From Aristolochia californica (taxonomy: Eukaryota; Streptophyta; Magnoliopsida; Piperales; Aristolochiaceae), in assembly GCA_029961685.1 (NCBI GenBank), contig JARWKL010000008.1, positions 36,269,430 to 36,333,429 on the forward strand: DNA of 64,000 nucleotides, in the 5' to 3' direction. This document shows, one piece after another, positions 36,988 to 49,253 of the stretch. Numbering within the stretch: position 1 is the stretch's first letter; the number at the start of each line of letters is the position of its first letter. Made by a program: the position numbers and the translations under genes. The notes under the pieces were generated by a model. The model worked only from the letters and a program-made list of their open reading frames with translations. It searched no databases and was not told the origin of the DNA.

Positions 36988-37968
36988 AGAAACACTCTTT
37001 TAGATTAGTGGCACAGTCTTAGGCAAGGGAGTAAGTCAGTTGTCGAATATATTGCTCAATTTGATGAGTTTCAGATGCAATGTTTTGTAACAAATGATGA
37101 GGTATTCCCTTTGAGTAGGATCTTAAGGGCCTCAATGACGATGTTCGGCATGGCATGATGCCTCGAGGTGTCACTACAATGGAAGATGCCTATGCACTTG
37201 CCCAGAAGTACAAGTTGGTCTTCGAGTTTCAACTAATATGTGGAGCAAACATTAGTACAATGCCTTTTAGGTCTTCTACCGTCAATTCTCAAGTCCCAGG
37301 AAAGTCCATTTTAGGGGATTCCCCTCAAAGAGTGAATCAAAGTTTGGACCTCCCTACATCAAGAGCAAGGAAGGAAGTGCCAAAATTCAATTCTAGAATG
37401 TATTGTCACAAGTGTCAAGGATTTGGGCACATTGTGTCCAATTGTAGCACTTGAACTCTTCTCATAGATAAATCAATACTCATAGGAAGATAAGAAAAAT
37501 GTGGAGTACGAACCTGATCCTGCCAACTTTGATCTTTTAGATGATACATGTAAGGAAAACATGACCATTTTGAGTTGTATCTAGTCCACTCTGACCCCCC
37601 TTCATAGGTTGAACGTTGTGTGATGTGTGTTTACTCAACCTAAGGAGTCTGATCTTTCACACCTACATCAGGTGTGGAGGTAAGGTTCGTAAAGTCATCA
37701 TTGATAGCAGTAGTTGCATCAATGTTGTTTAGTCCCACACTATTGCCCACCTTGTCCTTAAGACCTTCCACATCGGTGAACTTATCGGGTTTTGTGGGTT
37801 GATGACACTTGTATCTCAGTAGAGAGAAGGTGGCTTGTCCCCATTCAATTACTCGAGTACAAGGAAGATATTGGGTGTTATGTGACCACTATGCTTGTGG
37901 GCCATATCTTTTTGGGTAGACCATGGCTTCGTGATAGGACGTCACCATTTATAGATGCTCTTACATTT

Positions 37969-38373
37969 TGTTGGAAAATGGCTCCAAGCCCACACGACCA
38001 AGGAAGACCCATATATACAAGAGTGTTGGAAGATGGGCCCAAGCCCATAAGATATAGACCCACCATGATCACATGAGTTGGTGGGACCCACCATGATCGT
38101 GTGCTGGTATCCTTATTTGGTAAATCTTCCTAGATTAATGTAATCGATTTATCTTCCCTTGATTTATGTAGATTTGGATAATCATGATTGATGTAATTAG
38201 GTTAAGTTCTAGGGACATTATTGTAATACTATAGTTTGATTAATCTGTAAATTGAGCTTCAGGGGAAGGGTTAGGAAATAGGTCCATAACCTCTTTTTCC
38301 TGATGTTTTCCCTCAATGGGTGTGTCTCTCTTTTTCTCCATGAGCTAAATCCATGGAGTCCTGAAAATCAACA
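37969..38373 (+). mobile_element. Solo LTR (TGTTGGAARAT family) inside gypsy protease
   Basis: TGTTGGAAAATGG to AAAATCAACA, with a perfect CATTT duplication at 37964-37968 and 38374-38378. The first 57 bp is repeated in diverged form immediately downstream (TGTTGGAAGATGGGCCC at about 38023), as in the LTR at 62070. Confidence 0.92.
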
Positions 38374-39429
38374 CATTTGTTCCTTCATTTTCAAAGGGAA
38401 GAATGTCCACCTCAAGACACTACCTGTAAAGCCTATTACATAGGGTAAGGGACAACTGAGCTCCCAAAAAAAACCTTGCATTTCATTAGCCACAAGGATT
38501 TGGAGCAAAAAATACTGCATGAGTTTGTAGTTTTTGCTATGATAGCCTATAGCATATCGTGAATTCCCCATTTGATCCCCCACCTAAGGTTGGAGTCTAT
38601 TTTATAGGAATTCTGAGATGTGTTTCCCCGGCATCTTCCAGATACACTACCACCTATGTGTAATATCTAACATGTTATAGATTTGGTGTTGGGAGTCACA
38701 TTGCCTAACCTACCGCATTACTAAATGAATCCCTCTAAGCATGAAGAATTATGGTGGCAAGTGAATGAGATCCTCCAAAATTGATTCATCGGGGAGAGCT
38801 TAAGTCCTTCTGCAATACCAACCTTACTCACATCAAAGAAGGATGACACCTAGCATATGGGTGTGGGTAATAGGGCTATCAATTAGACCATTATGAAATA
38901 CCATTTCCCAATTATCTGACTGGATGATATAATAGATATGCTGATGGGTGCCACTATATTTTCAAAAATATACCTTAAAATAGGTTACCATTAAATTTGT
39001 ATACACCCGGGAGATGAGTGGACTACAACTTTCAAGACAAAAGATGGGCTCAATGAGTGGATGGTCAAGCCATTTGGACAATCAAATCTACCCAACACTT
39101 TTATGTGGATGATGATGACACATGTGCTTCAACCATTCCCATCCTCATTTATAGTTAGACAAAAGACCAACACCTTGACCATCTTCGCCAAGTTTGCCAC
39201 ACACTCCGAAAGGATAATTGTATACCAATATTTAAAAATGCTCCTCCTTGACTGATAAAGTGTTTTTCTTTGATTTTGTGGTAACATCTGCCGGTATCAC
39301 TATGAATCCCTAAAAATTAAAAGTAATCATCGATTGACCAAAACCTTTAATTCCCATGAGGTTCACAGTTTCTTGCCCTTCCTACTTCCTACAAATGATT
39401 TACGAGGGAATTTTGTAGCATCATGTCTT

Positions 39430-40971
39430 CTTTCAAAAATCCCAAGAACATACACTTGATAGATTTAGGATCAAGTTTGTTGTGTCTAGTAAATGAATTA
39501 TGAACAAAATATTGACATCAGAAGACTTTCAAAGGTAGTGAAAACGGATCATCATTTGGTAATAATCTAGAGTAAGGAGATTTATTACCAAGAACGGAAG
39601 ATGGTAAATGATAAGCAAGTCGTAAGGACTGCATGAGACCAATAAAAGTATGGAACTTTCATGGCATATAATAAACCTCAAGCTACTTCAAGAATATGAT
39701 GATTTTTCTGTTCGGATACCCCATTTTGTTGAGGAGTGTAGACGCATGATGTTTGATGGATAATACCATTTTCTTGACAAAAAGAGTCAAGATCTTTGGA
39801 AACATATTCTTTGGCATGATCAAACCGGAGAATTTTTATTTTCTAACCAAATTGTGTGAGTACCATAGCATGAAATGACTTAAAAATAAATGGTATCTCA
39901 TAACGCTCCTTAAATATAAACAACCAAGTTGTGTGAGTGAAATCATCAATAAATGTAATAAAATATTTTGCTTGAGAAATGTGGGAGACACTCAAGGGCC
40001 CCCAAATATCAGTATGAATAAAAGAAAATGGAGTAACACTTTTGACTTTTGAACAAGGAGAGTATGTACTCTTTTGATGTTTACTCAATTGACAAACCTC
40101 ACAATAAAATTCTGTCCTTACTTTAAGAGAAAGAAATATATAATGAAGAGACTGAGCAAATGGATGTCCCAACCGATTGTGCCATAACCGTGTCTCATTT
40201 TCAGTAGTGGAAACCATATTCATTTTTGGCATGTCCAAGTAGTAAAGCCCCCCTTGTTCATGGCCTCCACCAATCACCTATTTAGTTATAAGATCCTGAA
40301 ATACACATGAAGTGGGTGAGAAGGTAGACAACTAATAGATTCAAAGGGAAAGTAGGAACGAAAAGAATATCAGTGAGCGGAAGTGATGGTGTGACAGAAG
40401 TGGATCCTTTCCCTTGGACTTTGATTGAGAACCGTCACCTATGGTAACAAATTTGTGTGAAAAACTCAGAGATAGAGAATGTAGTAAATTTTTGTTACCT
40501 GTAAGATGCTCGGAGGCTCCTGAGTCATTTATCCAGGATGAAGATGAGACAAATAGCATACCTGAAGCAATAGTGGCAGCAGTAGTTGCGAAGGAACTAG
40601 GAGAAGAACCTAGCATTGTCTTCATTTTCTGAAATAGTTCATACTCTTCATTAGTAAAAAAATTCTGTGTTGCTGATTTTGTGGGTTGTTCTTCTTTTGT
40701 ATCAATTACAAAGGATTGATTAGCCTTTGTCAATTCTAATTGTCCATTGGCTTTATAGCATATTTCTTTATAATGACCATATTGTCCACAGTAGCTGCAT
40801 GCCTTGTAATCCTTGTAATAGCATTAATCTATAGTGTGGCCAAATTTCTTACAATGAGTACATTCATTCACATCTGCACTGCCAGCACCAGTCCTTCCAC
40901 CACTTCCTCTGCCTCAACCATGGTCAAATGATGATCCTCTATGATCAGAATACATAGCTGATGATACTTCA
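39430..40971 (-). pseudogene. Outer copia element, minus strand: protease and integrase part
   Basis: Read on the minus strand: part of the zinc-knuckle region, protease (WINDSGASEHLTGN, with N for the usual I), the GAG-pre-integrase zinc site intact as CEVCQLSKH, integrase core with HTDIWGPLSVS and FIDDFTHTTW, and the post-core segment FVHNSFTRHNKLDPKS. It ends abruptly at about 39430 against the gypsy remnant, so RT, RNase H and the 3' LTR are missing. It continues on the other side of the nested element at 46618. Confidence 0.88.
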
Positions 40972-41524
40972 TGTTACAATGTGGGACCCACCATGGTCCT
41001 CACCCAAAGCAAGCACAAGTTAAGGAATCAAGAAGCACAAGCTGAATTCAGTTAGAAGACTTAAAGATCAAATGGGACCCACAAATATCTCACGAGTTGG
41101 ACTCTTATCAAGATGCACTGAGATATCATGAGGGACCCACAAGGATAAGGCTACGAGCTGGCTTATCCCTTATATTCGCGTGAATGAAGGACTCCTAGTT
41201 CAACTCAAGTTAGTCTTCTAGTAGTTTAGTTTGAATAGACTTATATTAAAGAGTTAGAGTTGGAATGTAATTAGGATTGAAAGACAAGTTGTATAAGGAC
41301 TCTACCTCCTCCTCTACTATAAATATAGGTCTTGTAATTTAGAATTAATCAAGTTACACATCTCATTCTCGAGTTACTCTCTCTCTCTCTCCCATGCTTG
41401 GCGCAACCTCTCTTTGCTCTTTTATTTTTTCTTCTCTCTACCTGAGAGCTCTTCTACCCTTTTTTCTTTTTTCTTTTTTCTTTCTCTTGCTCAGAATTAT
41501 AGAAATGGGACCCTAAATCCAACA
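40972..41524 (+). repeat. 5' LTR of nested copia element
   Basis: TGTTACAATGTGGG to AAATCCAACA. Compared with the solo LTR at 61470-62061 it lacks about 90 bp after GGGACCCACCATGG, but retains the ACGAGCTGGCTTATCCC block absent from its partner. Confidence 0.9.
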
Positions 41525-41536
41525 TGGTATTAGAGC
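41525..41536 (+). other. Primer-binding site, initiator tRNA-Met type
   Basis: TGGTATTAGAGC directly follows the 5' LTR. It differs by one base from the canonical TGGTATCAGAGC. Confidence 0.85.
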
Positions 41537-41887
41537 ATTATATTTAGAATCCCTCGTCAAAGGAATGCTTTAGAGAAGTGATGATCAACACCACTCAAAG
41601 AAGGCTCTTTTATGAAGGAATAACACAAGCCGAGAGATAAGTGTTCAAAATTAGTTTTTTATGCTACTGGTTTTCAAATTTAGAAGATAATTCAAGGATG
41701 AATATGTGAATTATTTCATCTTATTATGTTATGGATATGCATGCTTCTCTATCTAGAAGGAGCTATCAAAATAGTTTTATCGGATTGGAATTTTTTTTCG
41801 TGGGATACGATTTCCCATACATCGAGTTGATTGAAGAAGTGCTACTTGGTGTTATTATTAGAAATGTTTTTGAAGAAAGGCCTATCA

Positions 41888-44800
41888 TGGCTGACGAAAA
41901 TATGAATATCAAAGGTGATATACTGAGAATCACCACCATACCCTTACATGGGGTATCGAATTTTATGAGTTGGTCCACATCGGTTCAAAGGTTTTTTTAT
42001 AACAAAAGACCTACTTAGTCACCTCACTACCTGAGGACCATCTGTTGATGAAGATGATATTTTTTATATGAAATGGCTGAAGAATGATACTTTGGTAATT
42101 GGTTGGCTAATAAATAGCATGGAAGAACATGTCCCTAGTAATGTTATTCATCTTGATACTGCTAAACAAATTTGGGAGACATGTGCTGAACTACACTCAT
42201 GCCTGGATAAACTACATAGACCCTATGATATTCACCAAAGAATGGTGAATACTAAACAAGGAAAAAATATTTATGAGTACTTGGCCCGCTTTAGAGGTTT
42301 TCTTCAAGAGTGGAAGTTAGCTTAGCCCTCAACCACTGATATTTCTATCCAAGAAAAATAGAAGGAAGCTTTAATTACTGCTATTTGTCTTGTAAATGTT
42401 AAACCTCATCTTGAGATCGCCAAGAGTCAACTTTTGAGTGCGTCTGTTGTCCCAAAGTTTGATAATGTGTGTGCAACACTACTTAGTCTTCTAGACACTT
42501 CTTCCTCCACTACTGATGTATCATCTGCTATGTATTCTGATCATAGAGGATAATCATCTGACCGCGGCCAAGGCCGAGGTAGAGGTTATAGAGGGGGCAA
42601 AGGAAGAGGTGGAAGGACTGGTGCTGGCAGAACAGATGATACCAAATGTACTCATTGTAATTTTTTTTGCCACACTATAGATCAGTGCCATTATAGGGCA
42701 TGCACTTATTGTGGAAAATATGGCCATTATAAAGAAATATGCTATAAAAAAAATAAAAAGCCAGAATTGACAAGGGTTAATCAAGCCTTTATGAGTGATA
42801 CAAAAGAAGAACATCCCACAGCAACAGTTGCACAGAAAAATATTACTGACAAAGAGTATGAGCTATTTCAGAAAATGAAGAAAATGTTAGGTTCTTCTCC
42901 TAGTTCCTTCACAACTACTGCTGCCACTACTGCTTCAGGTATGCTATCTACCTCCTCATCTTCATCTTGGATAATTGATTCAGGAGCCTCCGCGCATCTT
43001 ACAGGTAACAAAAATTTATTACATTCGCTATCTTCGAGTCTTTCACACAAGTTTGTTACCATAGCTGACGGGTCTCAAACCAAAGTCCAAGGAAAAGTTT
43101 CCACTTCTGTTACCCCCATCACTTCCGCTCACTGATATTATTTTTGTTCCTACTTTTCCTTTGAACCTATTATCTATTAGTCAGCTCACAAAATATTTTA
43201 ATTGCTTGGTTACCTTCTCACCCACTTCATGTGTCTTTCAGGATCTTGTAACGAAGCAGTTAATTGGTGGAGGCCACAAACAAGAGGGGCTTTAATACTT
43301 GGACGTGCCAAAAATCAATATAGTTTCTACTACTGAAAATGAGACAAGTTTTTGTCACAATCGGATGGGACATCCTTCTGCACAGTCTCTTCATTATATG
43401 TTTCCATCTCTTAAAGTCAGGTCAGAATTTCGTTCTGAGGTCTGTCAATTGAGTAAACATCAAAGGAGTACATACGCTCCTCGTCCAGAAGTCAAAAGTG
43501 ATACTCCATTTTTGTTAATACATACCGATGTTTGGGGGCCCTTGAGTGTCTCTAATATTTCTCAAGAAAAATATTTTATTACTTTTATTGGTGATTTCAC
43601 TCGCACAACTTGGTTGTTTGTCTTTAAGGAGCATTCTGAGATACCAAACATTTTTAAATCATTTCATGCTATGGTACTCACACAATTTGGTCAGAAAATA
43701 AAAATTCTCCGGTCTGATAATGCCAAAGAATACATTTCCAAAGACCTTGACTCTTTTTGTCAAGAAAATGGCATTATCCATCAAACATCATGTGCCTACA
43801 CTTCTCAACAAAACGGTGCAGCCGAACGGAAAAATCGTTATATTCTTGAGTTAGTTTGAGGTTTGTTATATGCCATGAAAGTTCCATACTTTTATTGGCC
43901 TCATGTTGTCCTTACGGCTTGCTTTCTTATTAATCGTCTACCATCTACTGTTCTTGGTAATAAATCTCCCTACTTTAGATTATTATCAAATGATGATCCG
44001 TTTTCATTACCGTTGAAAGTTTTTGGATGTCAATATTTTGTTCATAACTCATTACCTAGACACAACAAACTTGATCCTAAAGCTTTCAAGAGTATTTTTT
44101 TTAGATACTCTCACACACAAAAGCGTTATGTTTGTTATAGTCCTACTCTTCAATGTTTATTTGTGTCCAAGGATGTAACATTTTTTGAAGACTACTCGTA
44201 TTATTCTGCTAGCGCTCCTTCTGGTCTATCCTCAGTACCAAGTTTCCCTAGACCGGTTGTGCCTTGTGATATAGAAATCATTCAACCCCCAGAGCAATTG
44301 GCCGACACCACACCTATCGAGTTAACAGATCCACAAAAGGTAAGTCCTTCATCTCTAGTTATTTTTGGTCCTCAATATGATTCCCGCCCTATTGCTATAC
44401 GGAAAGAACCTCGATCATGCACTCAACCTTCTACTTCTCATCCTATTTCCAATTTTGTGTCTCATCATCATGTCTCACCTTTATGTTGTCAGTTTCTTTC
44501 TTCTATTTCCTCCATATATGTTCCACAGTCATATTAGGAGGCTCTACAACATCCAGGATGGAAGACAGCAATGGATGAAAAAATGAAGGCACTTAATGAC
44601 AATCATACTTGGTCACTAGTTCCTCTTCACACAGATAAAAAACCCGATAGTTGCAAGTGGGTTTATACTATCAAACATAATTCGGATGGGTCCATTGCAC
44701 GCCTGAAGGCTCAATTGGTGGCCAAAGGTTATACTCAGTGCTATGGAATTGATTATGAAGAAACATTCTCTTCGGTGGAAAAAATGAACTCAGTTCGTAT

Positions 44801-46049
44801 ATTATTATCTCTGGCAGCCAATTCATGATGGCCAATTTATCAACTGAATGTCAAAAAAAATATTTCTTAACGATGATATTAAAGAAGAGATTTACATGCA
44901 ACAACCACCTGGGTATGTGGTTGTGGAGGAGTCTGTCTGACACCTTAAAAAATCTCTATATGGTCTAAAGCAATCCCCTCGGGCATGGTTTGAGAAATTT
45001 AGTCAAACCATCAGACGGGCCGGTTTGGACAGATGTTCTCAGATCACTCAGTATTTATTGAAAATACAGCGAGGTAAGGTGATTCTAGCTGTATATGTTG
45101 ATGATATTATTATAACTGGGAGTGATTCCGAGGTCATTTAGAAAACAAAGGAGAGAATATGTGCTAAATTCAAGATGAAGAATCTTGGATTACTCAAATA
45201 TTTTTTGGGTATTGAAATATTACAATCCAGTCATGGGATTGTCCTATCCCAAAGGAAGTATGCCCTTGATCTACTGAAGAAACATGAATGATGGGATACA
45301 AACCGGCAGACACTCCTATGGATGCAAATATGAAATTATGTGGAGGCACTCGAGAAGATGTAGATATTGGAAAATATCAAAGACTAGTGGGGCAACTTAT
45401 TTATCTGTGTGTAACAAGGTCAGATATTTCATACATTGTAAGTGTGGTAAGTCAATACATGCACAAGCCACAACTTTGTCATTGGCAGTCACTTGAAAGA
45501 ATACTACGATATCGTAAAGGAGCTCTTGGAAGGGGGCTTCTCTATAAAAACCATGGTCACTTCAACATCGAAGGATTCTCAGATGCAAATTGGGCCGAAT
45601 CTACAAATGACAAAAAATCTACTTCGGGATTTTGTACGATGGTTGGAGGGAATCTGGTTACATGGAAAAGAAAAAAGCAAAATATAGTAGCACGGTCGAG
45701 TGCAGAAGTAGAATACAGGGCCATGGCACACACTATCAGTGAACTCATATGGATAAAATCCCTTCTCACTGAATTGGAATTCTACAAAGAAACTCCAATA
45801 GATTTGTACTGTGACAATCAAGCAGTTATACACATTACAACGAATCCAATTTTCTATGAAAGGGTAAAGCATATTGAGGTGGACTGCCATTTTATACGAG
45901 AAAAGTTCCAAGTTGGTTTCTTATATCTGAAGCATATTTCATCACAAAATCAAGTTGTGAACATTCTTACCAAACCTATCACTCACAAGATTATGTCTAC
46001 CATATACAGCAAGCTGGGCATTTATGATGTCTTCTCACCCCCAGCTTGA
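41888..46049 (+). pseudogene. Copia gag-pol, multiply broken
   Basis: Gag (41888 to about 42550; MADENMNIKGD, TLVIGWLINSMEEH) with two CCHC knuckles at about 42649-42732 (CTHCNFFCHTIDQC and CTYCGKYGHYKEIC). Protease WIIDSGASAHLTGN near 42970. Integrase 43330-43860 retains HTDVWGPL, RSDNAKEY and the Glu in NGAAERKN, but the first Cys of the CxxC pair in its zinc site is lost (RSEVC). RT follows from 44570 with YVDDIIITGSD near 45095. RNase H at 45560-45960 has FSDANWAE and SSAEVEYRAMA. Frame breaks or stops lie near 42016, 42324, 42552, 43858, 44536, 44827, 44938 and 45288. Confidence 0.9.
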
Positions 46050-46056
46050 GGGGGAG
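46046..46056 (+). other. Polypurine tract of nested copia element
   Basis: CTTGAGGGGGAG immediately precedes the 3' LTR. The identical tract abuts the LTRs at 57311 and, split by an insertion, at 62070. Confidence 0.88.
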
Positions 46057-46617
46057 TGTTAGAATGTGGGACCCACCATTGTGCTCGAGTTGGTGGGACC
46101 CACCATGAGGACGTGGGACATCAAGAAGAGTCCTAGAGGACATGGGACACCAAGAAGAGTCCTCACCCAAAGCAAGCAAGAGTTAAGGAATCAAGAAGCA
46201 CAAGCCGAATTGAGTTAGAAGACTTGAATATCAAGTGGGACCCACAAATATCTCACGATTTGGCACTCTTATCAAGATGCATTGGGAGATCATGAGGGAC
46301 CCACAACTTCTAGTAGTTTATTTTGAATAGACTATATTCAAGAGTTAGAGTTGGAATGTAATTAGGATTGAAAGACAAGTTGTAAAAGGACTCTACCTTC
46401 TCCTCTATTATAAATAGAGGTGTTGTAATTCGGAATTAATCAAGTTACACAACTCATTCTCGAGTTACTCTCTCTCTCTCTCTCCCTTGCTTGGCGCAAC
46501 CTCTATTTGCTCTTTTATTTTTTCTTCTATCTACCCGAGAGCTCTTCTTCCTTTTTCTCTTTTTTCTTTTTTCTTTCTCTTGCTCTGAATTATGGAAAAG
46601 AGATCCTAAATCCAACA
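46057..46617 (+). repeat. 3' LTR of nested copia element
   Basis: TGTTAGAATGTGGG to AAATCCAACA. It carries a short internal duplication (the AAGAAGAGTCCT block occurs twice near 46118-46164) and lacks the ACGAGCTGGCTTATCCC block present in the 5' LTR. Confidence 0.9.
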
Positions 46618-48090
46618 CTTTAGTAGTGGAGGAAGAAGTGTCTGGAATACGAAATAGTGTTGCACATACATCATCAAACTTGGGGACAACAGAAGCACTC
46701 AGAAGTTGACTCTTGGCAATCTCAAGATGGGGTTTAATATTTATAAGGTAAATAGCAGTAATTAAGGCTTCTTTTTACTTATCTTGGATATAAAAATTTG
46801 TGGTTGAAGGCTGAGCTAACTTCCAGTCTTGAAGAAAGCCTCTAAAGCGGGCCAAGTACTCATGGATATTTTCTCCTTGTTTAGTATTCAACATCCTTTG
46901 GAGAATGTCATATGGTCTATGTAGAGTATTCGGGCAAGAGTACAGTTTAGCACATGTCTCCCAAATTTGTTTAGCAATATCAAGATGAATGACATTGTTG
47001 GAGACATGTTCTTCCATGCTGTTGATTAACCAACTAATCACCAAGGTATTATTTTCAACCATTTGTTATAAAAAATATCATCTTCATCAATAAGTGGTCC
47101 TCGAGTGGTGAGGTGACCAATTAGGTCTTTTGTTATAAGGAACCTTCGAACCGATATGGACCAACTCATAAAATTTGATACCCCACGTAAGGGTATGGTG
47201 GTAATTCTCAGTATATCACTTTTGATATTCATATTCTTTTCAGCCATGATAGGCCCTTCTTAAAAAAAAAATCTAACAATAACACCAAGTAGTATTCTTC
47301 AAACAACTCGATGTATGGGTAACTTTAGCATTGATGCTAAATTATTATTCTAATTTTTTTTCTCTAGTACCATTCATAAGAGACTCAATAAAAATCTTCT
47401 ATATCATGGGACTCTTGTTCCCATGAAAAAAAACACCAACAATCTGATCATGGACTGGTCTCGGTTAACAGAATTTCCAAACCGACAAAATTGTTTTGAT
47501 AGCTTCTTCTAGATGGAGAGGCATGCATATCCATAATCTAATAAGATGAAAAAAATTCACATACTCATCTTGAAATCAACTTCTAAATTTGGTAACCAGT
47601 AACATGAAGAAAAAAAATTTAAGCACTTATCTCACGGTTTGTGATCTTTCTTCACAAAAGAGTCTTATTTGAGTGGTGTTGATCATCACTTAGAGCATTC
47701 CTTTTGACTAGGGATCCTATATTTAATGCTTTGATACCATGTTAAATTTAGGATCCCTTTTCCAATATTTCGAGCAAGAGAAAGAATAAAGAAAAATAAG
47801 AAAAGGGAAGAAGAGTTCTCGAGTAGAGAGAAGAAAAAGAAAAGAGAGAAAGAGGTGTGCGGCAACCAAAAAGAGAGAGATTAACTCATGAAGGAGATGT
47901 GTAACTTGATTAATTCCGAATTACAACACCTCTATTTATAGTAGAGGAAGAGATAGAGTCCTTATACAATTAGCTTTTTAATCTCCTAATTACATTCCAA
48001 CTCTAACTCTCTAAGATAAGTCTATCATCACAATCTACTATAAGACTAATATGAGTAGAACTAGAACTCTTTCTTTAATCATGTGAATAT
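46618..48090 (-). mobile_element. Outer copia element, minus strand: 5' LTR, leader and gag
   Basis: Continuation of 39430-40971 across the nested insertion. Gag is read at 47247-46775 in two frames (MAEKNMNIKSDILRITT and VISWLINSMEEHVSNNV). The primer-binding site in reverse is GCTTTGATACCA at 47728-47739. The LTR starts at 47740 (TGTTAAATTTAGG) and is cut at about 48090 after GTGAATAT, so its outer third is gone. Confidence 0.88.
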
Positions 48091-49253
48091 TTTTTAGGAA
48101 CCGACGAACCAATGTGTACCAGCTCATGAAATTTAATACCCCTCACAAGGGTATGGTAGTAATCTTGAGAATATCACTCTTGTGAGCCATATTTTCTTCA
48201 ACCGTAATAGGTAATTCAATGTAATAAAAATATTTTCCAAAAATAATAATCACAAAACCAAGTAAAGTTCTTCAACCAACTCGGTTAATGGAGTGGCTTA
48301 GCATAAAAGCTAACTAATCATATTTCTTAAATACATCGAATAAAAAAAGGCACTCATAATAGGCTCAAGGACAATTTTCTTTATCAGGAATCTTGTTCCC
48401 ACAAAATTATAACCTTTTATGTAGAAAATCTCAACATAAATTGATTTTTAGTCAAAAACTTGCAAACCGATAAAACTGCCTTGGTAAACTTCTTCTAATT
48501 TGAGATGCATAAATCTCCATAATCTCATAAGATAAAGACAATCATAAAATCATCTCTAAAGCATCTTCTAAATCATAAAACCAAGAGCATGAAGTAATAA
48601 TATCAAGAGATAAAAAAAACTTATCTATCAAACTTCAATCTTGCTTCACAAAGAGCCTTCTATGAGTAGATTTGATCATAACTTCTTAGAGTATTCTTTT
48701 GACGTGGAGATCCCAAATTTGATGTTTTGATACCATGTTCAATTTAGGACCCCATGATTGAAGTCTCGAGCAATGTGAGAGAGGGAGAAAAGGAGAAGGA
48801 GAGAGAGAACTCTCGGGTAGAGAGGAGAGGAGAGAAAAAAAAGGGAAAAAAAAGAGTTTAGGCTAGAGAGAGATACTTCATGAGTTGAGATGTGGAAAAC
48901 TACTTGACTTGATTATAATTCTAGTATATAAACCTCTATTTATAGTAGTGGATAGTGGTAAAGTTCAAATACAATTAAACTACCTTTGTCCCAATTACAC
49001 CCAAATTCTAGTACTTGAAAGATAAGTTCTAGCATAATTAAATAACACAACATAACTAGAACTGAAAATCTTCTATGATGCACGTGATCATGTGATATGG
49101 ATGCCAGCTCATGGTTATCATGGTGGGTCCCACTTGATCTTCCAACTCATATGATAAATATACCAGCTTGTGTGATGACCCATCGTGCCATCTCACGTTA
49201 TCATGGCGGGTCCCACCAGCTCATGTAACCATGGTGAGTCCCACTTTGTAACA
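48091..49253 (-). mobile_element. Third, truncated copia element: LTR, leader, gag start
   Basis: Minus orientation. Gag-start homology (48095-48200) is joined directly to the broken LTR at 48090. The primer-binding site is GTTTTGATACCA at 48724-48735, and a complete LTR runs 48736-49253 (TGTTCAATTTAGG to TTTGTAACA). The rest of the element is absent. LTR family as at 36545-36987. Confidence 0.85.

Larger units (their letters stand above)
36243..39430 (+). pseudogene. Second Ty3/gypsy element, decayed gag-protease-RT
   Basis: Gag begins near 36253 (FDGHLDPWVFSTWF), is interrupted by a solo LTR, and resumes at 36988 with SVVEYIAQFDEF and a CCHC knuckle (CHKCQGFGHIVSNC, 37411-37452). Protease traces run 37680-37968 (with VIIDSSSCINVV and IFLGRPWL), interrupted by another solo LTR. 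RT traces run 38374-39430 ([39 protein letters not shown]). Many stops; the catalytic aspartate pair of RT cannot be read. No LTR of its own was identified. Confidence 0.82.
40972..46617 (+). mobile_element. Ty1/copia retrotransposon nested in an antiparallel sibling
   Basis: Complete LTR-to-LTR structure: 5' LTR 40972-41524, primer-binding site 41525-41536, gag-pol 41888-46049, polypurine tract 46046-46056, 3' LTR 46057-46617. Flanking 5 bp are CTTCA (40967-40971) and CTTTA (46618-46622), a duplication with one C-to-T change. Removing the element rejoins a same-family copy lying on the minus strand. Confidence 0.93.
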
